DNA of 64,000 bases, from assembly GCA_905221605.1 (NCBI GenBank), contig CAJNDS010002272.1, positions 463,859 to 527,858 of the forward strand. The letters are read 5' to 3'. Position 1 is the first letter of the stretch. Each line of letters begins with the position of its first letter. A model generated the notes under the pieces. It had not been told where the DNA came from. It worked only from the letters and a program-made list of their open reading frames with translations, and ran no database searches. Source of the stretch: Symbiodinium natans. Taxonomy: Eukaryota; Sar; Dinophyceae; Suessiales; Symbiodiniaceae. The position numbers were made by a program, and so were the translations under genes. Positions 31,441 to 41,068 of this stretch are shown piece after piece.

Positions 31441-34400
31441 ATGTCGCTCCGTGGGTTCCGGCCTGCTGTGGCCCTGGCCTTCCTCTGCGTGGCCCTGAAG
31501 CTCGGGGTGCTGGTTTAGGGTTTAGGGTTTAGGGTTTAGGGTTTAGGGTTTAGGGTTTAGGGTTTAGGGTTTAGGGTTTAGGGTTTAGGGTTTAGGGTTT
31601 AGGGTTTAGGGTTTAGGGTTTAGGGTTTAGGTGTTAGGGTTTAGGGTTTAGGGTTTAGGGGCCGTTAACCTTTTACAAGCTCTTTTTTTGGCGATATTCT
31701 ACTCCTACTACCCCCAAAAAGAGGGTATATTATATATATATATATATATATATACCTATTACCCCCAAAAGAAAAGCCTATACATATACTCCGACTGCCT
31801 CAAAAAAGGGAAGCTAACCTCTTTTTGGGGGGCTTAGGGTATTTCAGCCCCTAAGGAAGGCCCTGGCCTTCGCCTTCCGGCCCTCTCTGCGAGATGTCGG
31901 AGTGCCTTGGGCCGCGCAAAAAGGGGGGGGGGGGGGGGGCGGGGGAGCCTTAAACCTCCAGCACCCTAAACCCTAAACCCTAAACCCTAAACCCTGAATC
32001 CTAAACCCTAAGCCCTAAACCCTAAACCCTAAACCCTAAACCCTTTTGGGTTTCAGATTTCGGACGCGGGGTTCCCCCGGACCTCACCACTGCTTTTCCT
32101 GGCCCTATGGGGCTTACGGGGTTTGTTCAGGGCCTAAACCCTAAACCCAAAACCCAACACCCTAAACCCTCAAGATTTTCTACGATTTTTGTTCACGGGC
32201 TTTAGGGGCTTGAAGGGCCTCCAAGGTTTCTAACCGGTTGTAGGGTTTAGGGTTTAGGGTTTAGGGTTTAGGGTTTAGGGTTTACGGGCGTTCAGGGCTT
32301 TAAGGGTTTCAAGTGTTTTTAATTCCCTTTTTGTTGGGGCTTCTTGGGGTCTTTAGGGGCTTATGGGGTGCCGGAAGAAGAGGACACTTAGCCTCGTGGG
32401 CTTACGGGGTGTCTCGGCCTAGGCTTTAGTTGCTGTCATCCCTGGGGAAGTGTTTGCGGTTTCGGGTTTAGGGCTTAGGGCTTTGAATCCTAAACCCGAA
32501 ACCCCTTTGTAGAGACTAAACCCCAAACCCTAAACCCTAAACCCTAAACCCTAAACCTGGGATGGAGAGTTTTTAGTGTTTTTAGGGTTTTTAGGGTTTT
32601 TAGGGTTACCTAAGCCTAGAGCCTGAAGTTACAACTCCTAGAACCCCTCTTCGCTGAACACCCTAAACCCTAAACCCTAAACCCTAAACCCTAAACCCTA
32701 AACCCTAAACCCTAAACCCTAAACCCTAAACCCTAAACCCTAAACCCAGAACCGGCAGCACCTCATGATCCACATCACCGACCCACAGCTTGGGATGCTG
32801 AACCAGCGGCTCAGACAGTTTAGGATTCCGGGTTTAGGGTTTAGGGTTTAGGGTCTAGGGGCTAGGGTTTAGGGTTTAGGGTTTAGAGGTTAAGGGTCGG
32901 GGTTTAAGGCCGTTTGGGGTTTAGGGTTTAGGGTTTACAAGTAATTAAAGTCTTCAAGACTTACTTTCCAGGCTTTCCTACGATCATAGATGCCCCTCAC
33001 TCCTTAAACCGTGCGAAAGCGGCCTAGAATCTCTAAGGATCCCTACACACGCTAGATGCCCCAAAACTCTGAAACAAAAATTGACCAGAAACCAGGCATG
33101 ACCCTGGGAAGACAGACTGTGTTCTGTTGGGGGCTTAGGGTTCAAGCGCTCCAAGCGACCGTATGAAGATGGGTGTACAGGTAATATCGGGGCCTGAATA
33201 ATTCGAATAGGGTTTGGGGAGGTTATTATGGCATAATTACCAAGGGATCCGAAGGAAAGATTATCCATAATTATTCCGGTCCGTCTATTGCTCTGGTTCA
33301 GGGGACCTCAAACCGGTGTTCTAGTTTGTTGTTCGGCATTGCCTAGGGCAACAAAAGGGCCCTTGGGGGCTTGTACCGTAGGACTGTTTGAGCGTATTCC
33401 TTAGCATACGAAGTGCGTATGAAGTGCGTTTCACGGTAGTTTGCAGTGCTGCATGTTCTGCAGGGGTGGGAGTCCGAAAAGATTGAGGATGACCGCTTTC
33501 GCACCCTCCCCACAAAACTGCAGTCCTCACATGCTATCGAAGCCCTATGGGTGTTCCCCTACGTTTTGCAAGCCCTCTCCCTCCCAAGTTCTATAAGGTA
33601 CAGCGCCGATCCTGAGAATTGGATGGACGAGAACTCCATGCTGTCCGGACTTGCATCGAAAGCCGCCCAAATGAATCCGAGCTTGGTGTTCGTCGGGGGG
33701 GACATGCAAAATTGGTGGCCGAATGAGAACAGCGCCGAGAGCAGCAGAAACCGACCCAAAGGCATGTCGGATGAGGACTTTGCAGTGCTGTGTTCCAAGG
33801 AATTAGGCCGGCGCCAGCGAACGGATGTCCGGCAGTCGCTTCAAGTACTGGAACGTGCTGGAATCCCTGTGTGCTACACGCCCGGTAATCACGACATTGG
33901 TGACCACCCAGATGTTCAGACCCTGGATCAATACGCGCACCCTGGTGGTGACAATCCTGGCTGGGGGCCGTTGTTCCAGCGTGTGAAGGAGAAGGGTGGC
34001 ATCCTCTATCTACAGTTTAACTCCCAAGTGTATTGGAGCACCAACGGCATTTTGGACCAGTATCGGGAGAAGCAACTGGAGTTTCTCCAAAATGAGATGA
34101 GCAAGATCCACGACAACATCAGACGCCTAGTTCTTCTCACGCACATTCCCCCCTTCATGGAGTCTGTTGATGAGACTTGGTAGCCCACTGGTACCCTTTA
34201 CCCCTTTTTTTGGTTCTGGGTGCCCTCATCAAGTAACCAACCCCTTATCATAAGATGGGCACCTGGCTTCTAGCCCTAAACCCTAAACCCTAAACCCTAA
34301 ACCCTAAACCCTAAACCCCAAACCCTTTTTTTGACATGTCAAACATGGCTGAGCCATCCCTTGCTACTTCATCCTCTACGGACATTCTGGAACTTGTTGC

Positions 34401-37175
34401 AAGCGGCGAAACCCTGAAATTTGAACCCTAAACCCGTATTACAAGATGGTTGCTAAACCCTAAACCCTAAACCCTGAACCCTGAACCCTAAACCCGTATT
34501 ACAAGATGGTTGCTGGGCTACGGAGGAGAAGGAGGGCTGGGCAAACTGGAAGCAGACCTACCGCAGGCAGATTTTAGACTTGCTGGCTACACCGAATATA
34601 CCGATGTTGTGGCTTGGAATCTGCAGTTTTGGGTTTAGGGTTTAGGGGTTTGGGGTTTGGGGTTTGGGGTTTGGGTTTGGGGTTTGGGGTTTGGGGTTTG
34701 GGGTTTGGGGTTTGGGGTTTAGGGTTGTTCATGTGTTGGGTGTGTTACACCAGAGGTCTTACGTTTCAACAGTGCAGGAAGGAACCAAGGAATACGGAAC
34801 ATGTTTTGGTTAGTAGCCTCAGCAAATCGACTTGAAGCAGCCTTAGAAGCAATCAAAGCGGCTGATCTCAAGCTAGCTTCCTACACTCCAAGACCAAACC
34901 CTGAACCTCATACCTGCACCCCAACCTCTTTTCTGGCTGCCATCCCAGCTACAACTCGACACCCGCCCGATTGCATGGTTGACCGAGGTGGGTGTGCGGC
35001 CACTTCCATGCCAACGTCGAAAACGATTTGACCTACAAGGCCAACTCTTGGGGTTTAGGGTTTAGGGTTTAGGGTTTAGGGTTTAGGGTTTAGGGTTTAG
35101 GGTTTAGGGTTTAGGGTTTAGGGTTTAGGGTTTAGGGTTTAGGGTCGAGTTGGTGGTGAAAGGTTTGAAGGGGTTAAGGTTCTACTCGTAGGTTCCTTTG
35201 ATGCCCTAATTCCCTATTCAGATCCGGTTTGGCGCTTATGATTTTTCCACCCCCAACCCCTGTGCTTGCCCCAAAGCCACCGGTCAGGGCGTGCCGCTAA
35301 GCATCCGCGTCTCGAGCGCGGCAGGGACGACCATGCAATGGGATGGAAAGGATGAGTCTCTGCCTCAAGCTGCTTTAAAGGTTTAGGGTTAGGGTGTAGG
35401 GTTTAGGGTTCCGGCATTTTAAACGGAACAACCCGCCATGGCTGAACTTCTGGCAGGCGACTAACATCGCTTGAAAGGAAGAGGCCTACTGTAGGCACAT
35501 CCGTGTGTGTATTGAAAGTCCTCGACTCCTTAAATCAACCCCCTAAAGCCCCGAAAACCGCAAAACACCAAGCCATGGGCTTTTCTGAACCCCTAGCCAT
35601 CTCTCTCCACCTACTCCTAGGTAGGATAAGCGGGAACCTCAAAAGGGAACCCTTCTTAACCCTTCTCTGACTCTCTGAAACAGGGACCTTATTCAGAGGG
35701 TCTAGACCCCCCAAGGGCCCCAAGGGCCCCAAGGGCCCCCCTAATCCTATCCCCTACCAAAGCTGACAAGGACTTGACACCAGCGGAAGCCATGACAGTT
35801 GCTTCCAAAGACATTGCCAATGCGTTCGCCCAGGACAGGGTCCCTCCAAGTACTGCATACCCCCCAACCCCCCCGCCCCCCCCCCAATCAAGGGCCTGAA
35901 GGCGACCTGGAATCCCCAAATCCCAACGCCTAAGCCCTAAAATCAGCCCTGTGTGTAAGCCCTAAGACCCTGCCTCAAGACCAAGTAAATAGAAGTTGTA
36001 TGTGGTATCATTCTGAATGTCCAAGTTATTTGTCTAAGCAGCTGACAAGCTGACAAGCCGAGTTTAAGTCTGAGGCCAAATACTCAACTTACTTAGACCT
36101 CCCCTCTTCCCCCTCTCCCCCTCCCCCTCCCCCCCTCCCCTCCCCCCCCCCCCCCCCCCCCCCCGTGTTATCATTCTGAATTTCCAAGTTGTTTGTCTAA
36201 ACAGCTGACAAGCCGAGTTTCAGTCTGAGGCCAAATACTCAATTTACTTCAAGCTCTGGCCCCGCCCACCCCCCTCCCTCCCCCTCTCCCCCTCCCCCCC
36301 TCCCCCCTCCACCCCCTCCCCAATCCCCTCAAAAATGAAAAATAGTTCCAAAATATTAAATTTTGCGTTCAAAACTTTCGTTCAAAACGTTATTGGGACC
36401 CAAACCCTATACAATTTCTAGAAGCCCTAAATCTAAACCCCTTGTATACAAACCCCCTTCACGCCTGCAGGACATCGGCTTCGCCAACATTCCACGACGA
36501 CTCCGGGCCCAAGCGAATCGCGCCGGTCTTCGGGTCTTTAAATTTCATGAAGGCCGGGGCCCAAAAGGGATTTAGGACTTCATGGTTTAAGTAAAACCCT
36601 AAACCCTAAACCCTAAACCCTAAACCCTAAACCCTAAACCCTAAACCCTAAACCCTAAACCCTAAACCCTAAACCCTAAACCCTAAACCCTAAACCCCAA
36701 GCCCAAAGCCCAAAGCCCAAAGCCCAAAGCCCAAGGTCCCTGTTAGGGGCCCCCTACTCGTGCTTTTTCTTTTTATGGGGCCCGTAGTCGGTCTAGGCGA
36801 AGCTTCTGTTTAGGGTTTAGGGTGCAGGGTTTAGGAATTAGGGTTTTTGGCATTTTCTGTCGTCCGGCTTCCGTGCGCGGTTGCACCTTCAAACCCTTTG
36901 CCCCTGAATCGAAGATCGAAACCCCTAAATACTTTGTCGTAGTGGGGTTACATTTTTGCACTTTTAGGGGGGTACTTACATTCAATAAGGAATAGAAATT
37001 GAATTGTTCATACTATCCCCCTAAACCCTAAACCCTAAACCCTAAACCCTAAACCCTAAACCCCCAACCATGAGCTGGTAAAGCCCTTGTGGGACCCTCA
37101 GATGAAGGCGATGGCTCCTTTGAGGACCAGTGGTACACGCTGGAGCAGCTCCAGCAAGAGCCACCAGAAATGTGA
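31441..37175 (+). CDS. CPPED1-like: CPPED1-type calcineurin-like phosphoesterase, nine exons
   Basis: Metallophosphoesterase rebuilt by eye from exons 31441-31512, 32750-32817, 33598-34171, 34526-34608, 34988-35052, 35277-35380, 35771-35839, 36471-36552 and 37102-37175 (TGA stop). The pieces total 1191 nt, 396 codons, and every junction keeps frame. Exon 1 encodes a hydrophobic signal-peptide-like start (MSLRGFRPAVALAFLC). Exon 2 carries ITDPQLG, matching the ADPQFG metal motif of CPPED1. Exon 3 carries GGDMQNWWP, GNHDIGD, LQFNSQVYW and LLTHIPPFMES. Exon 5 carries WVCGHFHAN, exon 6 SIRVSSAAGT, exon 8 GLRVFKF and exon 9 the C-terminal DQWYTLEQL. All five metal/active-site blocks are therefore present. 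Known family: CPPED1 is a protein phosphatase of about 310 residues; secretion is my inference. Exon 1 is joined on phase only and is the least certain. Exon 3 could end at 34165 (GT donor) instead of 34171 (GA donor), exon 3 could start at 33589, and exon 8 uses a GC donor. Confidence 0.85.
31513..31660 (+). repeat. TTTAGGG array forming the 5' end of an intron
   Basis: About 20 copies starting at the exact end of phosphoesterase exon 1, so that GTTTAG is the donor. Confidence 0.95.
32659..32747 (-). repeat. CCCTAAA array forming the 3' end of an intron
   Basis: About 13 copies ending CCCAG at phosphoesterase exon 2; the acceptor AG follows the array directly. Confidence 0.95.
34176..34525 (+). 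mobile_element. Second copy of the CTTAGTAGC-type element, in phosphoesterase intron 3
   Basis: Ends CTTGGTAGCCCAC and TGGGCTACGGAG match the 22342 copy, as do the internal blocks ATCAAGTAACC and TGGTTGCTGGGCTAC. It is essentially the whole intron and holds CCCTAAA arrays. Confidence 0.65.
34429..34514 (+). repeat. Direct repeat flanking a CCCTAAA block
   Basis: AAACCCGTATTACAAGATGG + TTGCT occurs at 34429-34454 and again at 34489-34514, separated by CCCTAAA/CCCTGAA units. Confidence 0.7.
34644..34723 (+). repeat. TTTGGGG variant array
   Basis: Ten copies, in phosphoesterase intron 4. Confidence 0.9.
35053..35144 (+). repeat. TTTAGGG array at the donor of phosphoesterase exon 5
   Basis: 13 copies beginning with GT of the intron. 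Confidence 0.95.
35615..35762 (+). mobile_element. Introner-like element in phosphoesterase intron 6
   Basis: TCCTAGGTAGGATAAG at the left, CCTATCCCCTACCAAAG at the right (inverted). Ends eight bases before exon 7. Same family as 50737 (shared AACCCTTCT, CTCTGAAACAGGGACC). Confidence 0.6.
36003..36252 (+). repeat. Tandem duplication with C/T-rich spacers
   Basis: TATCATTCTGAAT...AGTCTGAGGCCAAATACTCA is present at 36006-36085 and 36169-36245; each copy is followed by a CCCCCTCCCC tract (36086-36165 and 36259-36322). Confidence 0.65.
36595..36695 (-). repeat. CCCTAAA array
   Basis: About 14 copies inside phosphoesterase intron 8. Confidence 0.95.
36696..36736 (-). repeat. CCCAAAG variant array
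   Basis: Five copies at the end of a 100-bp CCCTAAA array. Confidence 0.85.
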
Positions 37176-37334
37176 CGGGGGAACCCAAGACTCTGAGAAA
37201 CTTACGGGTTTAGGGTTTAGGGTTTAGGGTTGCAGCTACAGGGGGCTGATGGGGCTTATGGGGCTTCTAGAACCCTACCCTAAACCCGAAACCCAATTCG
37301 GCAATGCAAATCGGCGCTCGCTGAAAAGGCTGCC

Positions 37335-38532
37335 ATGGAAGGAGGTCATGTGACAGTCACTGGGGTTTGTCCACGAGGTTCCCAGTTCAACCTTGAATCA
37401 CCCCTGAACCGTTAATCAGCACCCTAAACCCTCAGCATCCTCAACCCTTAAAGCCTCAACCCTACACCCTTGCAACCCTAAACCCCTCAACCCCGAAACC
37501 CCTAAACCCCTCAACTTGCTTTGAACCTCCCCGGTGTGGTTCAGAGCGGCTCAGCCTCCCTCAACCCAGCACATCAAACTAGCACGGCTCCGAAGGTTTC
37601 CCCCAACGGTTTGGGGTTTAGGGTTTAGGGTTTGGGGTTTAGGGTTTAGGGTTTGGGGTTTAGGGTTGAGGGTTTGGGGTTTAGGTTTCTTTTGCTTCTT
37701 TAGGGTGTTTAGGGTTTAAGGTGTTTGCCTCGACGGAAAGAATCAACCCATCCTTCGACACCAAGGAGCTGTGACTCAGCTATAAACTCAGCAAAAGGAC
37801 CCGTTTGTAAGGTGCACTACCTGTTCGACCCTCAGCACCAAATCTCGTGCTGCTGCGACAACAAAGGCTACAACCCTAAACCCTGATCACAAAACACAAA
37901 AACCCTAAACCCCAAGCCCCAAACGGCTTCTTCTCGGCTAGGGATGAGGGCTTAGGCCACGGGTACCTCATAGCCTTTGGCCTCTTATTTTGTTTTGAAT
38001 ATGTTTGTATTTTGTTTTTTGGTGGGGGGGGGGGGTCTGAGACGCCCTTTTGGCGGGGGGGGGGGAGGAGCGACCGTTTGATGGTAAGGTTCAAGCCTGC
38101 AAAGTTTAGGGTTCAGGGCTTAGGCCACCGACTTTGGGATTTGCCGAAGGAACCCCCAACATGTACACAAGTGCCACTAACATCCAGTTGCAATTCTATA
38201 GGGTTCCTTACACAAGCCCAGTTTTGCATTAAACCAGACCTGCTCCAGAAAATCCTCCAGACGCGCCAGGTGGCGTCCCTGCTCTTCGCGACGTTCGCAG
38301 TGCAGTGAAGATCATGGGCTTCAGGGGCGTTTGGGGGCCAGGGAATTCCAACTTGAGTAAGATATAGGGGCAAGCTAGTGCAAGCCTCCACTCTGCCCCG
38401 GTGCTTGCATGGGGAGAGAGGCAAAACGAGACGAGAGGGAACAGATGTACACCCCGCACCGCTGCGCATCATGATTGTTATTCTTCTGTTCCTTAGTACT
38501 GCTACGATGATGCTCATGAATACGATATCTAG
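37335..38532 (+). CDS. Unrecognised short gene, four exons
   Basis: Exons 37335-37377 (ATG, MEGGHVTVTGVCPR), 37798-37866 (PVCKVHYLFDPQHQISCCC, GC donor), 38217-38299 (FCIKPDLLQKILQTRQVAS) and 38497-38532 (YCYDDAHEYDI then TAG) are phase-compatible and total 231 nt. The last acceptor has an excellent pyrimidine tract. The third exon ends in a hydrophobic segment. The product of 76 residues is short. The third exon also matches the phase of the exon at 38757, so exons listed here and in the next entry could be one gene with alternative 3' ends. No family recognised. Confidence 0.5.
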
Positions 38533-38756
38533 GATACCCGGTAGTTTGTTTTTTTTTGGGGGTGGCTGGGGGGTGGGTTAAGGTTCCCTTGTAAGCCCCA
38601 TTTAAGCAAAAGAGGGCCCTTTCATGGGTTACTGGGCAACCTAGAAAGGTTTAGGGTTTAGGGTTTAGCCCCCTAAACCCCGAACCGTAAACCCTAAACC
38701 CTAAATATGATCAAACTTTGCACATGAGCCGCCCCTGAGTGGAACACTTTGTGCAG

Positions 38757-40623
38757 GCCCCCGGTGGGTGCCGGCATCTCAGCTCCTCCCTCCTTAGTTT
38801 TGGTGCTTCCACATTCAACCAAGAACAAACCCTAAACACTAAACCCTACACCCTAAACCCTAAACCCTAAACCCTAAACCCCAAACCCTAAACCCTAAAC
38901 CCTAAACCCTAAACCCTAAACCCTAGCTGCGATACTCAAAGAACTTCGAAGCTCTGAATCCTCCACTCGGCCCCTCCGATCCGACTTCACAGGGTCTTTA
39001 GAGGTTTGGGTTTATAGGGTTTAGGGTGTTTAGAACCTAGGGTTTTTAGGGTTTAGGGTTTAGGGCTTAGGGCTGCTGAGGTTTACTCGAGATGTAACTA
39101 TGATAGCGAGGTTGTGGCGTAAACGTTGAAGCGTTCGGGCGTTCATAATTTCAGGCTCGAAGGTGTGGATGCAGGTTTAGGGTTTAGGGTTTAGGGTTTG
39201 GGGTTTAGGGTTTAGGGTTTAGGGAAGGTTCGCAGGCTCGGGCACGCGGAGTCGGCCTTTTGGGTACAGCATTGTTTGGCTTAGGTCTCCCTCTATCCCT
39301 TCAAGTAATCTTGTCTCCATCTTTCATCTCTCTTTGTCTCTTCGTCCCTCGCTCTCTCTCTCTCTCTCCCTAAACCCTAAACCCTAAACCCTTTACCCTA
39401 AACCCTGTACCCTAAACCCTGTACCCTAAACCCTTTACCCTAAACCCTTTACCCTAAACCCTAAACCCTGAACCCTGAACCCTGAACCTTGAACCCTGAA
39501 CCCTATCTTCGCTTTGCGGACTCTGGGGGCAAGCGCTTCTTCCGTCTGAGGCGGGCGGCTGGCTGCGTTGCTCCTGGTTCTCCAGGCGGTTTTGTTTAGG
39601 GTTTTAGGGTTTCAACTCGAGTTTAGGGTTTAGGGTTTGGGGTTTAGGGTTTAGGGTTTAGGGTTTAGGGTTTAGGGTTTAGGAGTAAGAGTTCGGGGAA
39701 GAGTTAGGGGTCTGGGGACGTTTGGGGTTCAGGGTTTACAGGCTTTAGGGCTCAGGGGTTCAGAGGTTGGTTTCGGAGCTTCTCGCAGCCAGAGGAAGCA
39801 CCGTCCATTGCAAGGATGGTCCCTTCCTTTCTTTCCATGCCCGGCGCCGTCACAAGGGCCCTACAAACCCTTAAGCCCTAAACCCTAAACCTTAAACCCT
39901 AAACCCTACACCCTAAACCCTAAACCCTCAGACCACCGGGACGTCAGGGTGTTTTGACAGTTAGGGCCTAGGGCTCCAGGTGTTTCAGTGTCTTCGGCAT
40001 TGGGTCCCCCTGGTTCTTAGTAGGGCATGAGGGAATTAGGGCCCAGGGGGGTTTTATAGGGTACCTCATTCCCTCATTCCCTACGAAGAATCAGCCGGCG
40101 TTTCAAGTTTGCAGCCTCAAGCTTTGGGGTCTCTTTATGACATGGGGCCAACCTGAACTCCTGTCGCTCGCAAGGCTCAAACGATGCTGGCGCCGGCAGC
40201 CCAGCACTCCCCCCAAGGGGGAGAGAAGAAACCCAAAACCCCGAAACCCTCGCAGCCCTAAGGCCCTGAAGTGAAAACCCTGAAGATCTAGGCCCCTAAA
40301 CCTTAAAATCCTGCCTGAACCCGAAAACCCCCGACAACCAGGCCCCTGAAACCCAGAATCAAACCCTGAACCCTCCAACCCCTCAAGCCGAAAGCCCCAA
40401 AACGCCCGAAGCACATGCCCCAGGCCTTAGCATGGTGGACTGCTTGGGGCGTTTGGGGTTTGGGGTCTAGGGTTAGGGTTTAGGGTTTAGGGCTCAGGGT
40501 TCAGGGTTTAGGGTTTAGGGTTTAGGGTTTGAAGGCTCTGCCAGACAAGCACGTGGCAGGGTCGGAAAGCTCCCGGAAAGCAGCAGAGCGAATTTGCTGT
40601 ACACCAACGCCCCGGAGACCTAA
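38757..40623 (+). CDS. Unrecognised multi-exon gene ending in TAA
   Basis: Exons 38757-38802, 38927-38993, 39236-39263, 39534-39593, 39789-39857, 39932-39948, 40115-40174 and 40545-40623 all join in phase (426 nt, stop TAA). Typical pieces are ILKELRSSESSTRPLRS, RFFRLRRAAGCVAPGSPG, PEEAPSIARMVPSFLSMPG and LKLWGLFMTWGQPELLSLA. Donors include GTTTAGG after 39593 and GC after 39857 and 40174. One exon is only 17 nt. The run of eight compatible phases is the main support; single exons would be weak alone. The start codon is not seen and may be supplied by the preceding exon group. Confidence 0.5.
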
Positions 40624-41068
40624 GCCTCACCCCTAAACCCTAAACCCTAGACCTCAAACCTTTCAGCTCCTTCCTGCAAACCCTGCTTCCTAAAGCTCGA
40701 AACCCTAAGACCACCAAAGCCCTAAACTTCTCCAAACTTCAGGGCCCGAAGCCCTTCACTCCCTAACCCTACTGAGCACCTGCCATAGGGCTGTTAAAGT
40801 TTCTTTAGATTTTTGGGTTTGGGGGTTCTAGTGATCAAGAGTTGCGGAGTTTAGCGTTCTAGGGCTTTAGGGTCCTTTAATATCAGGTCCAGGGCACGAG
40901 GGCACTGAGGTTCCTACGGGATAGGTTTCATCAGAGTGCTAGGCTGCCAAAACCCTAAACCCCAAACCCTAAACCCGAAGCCTGAAACCCTAAACCCTAA
41001 ACCCCAAACCCTAAACCCTAAACCCCAAACCCTAAACCCTAAACCCCAAGCCCTAAACACCCCTAAAG

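Noticed and set aside
33321-34188. Antisense frames over phosphoesterase exon 3
   Set aside because: Shadows of a strongly conserved + strand exon.
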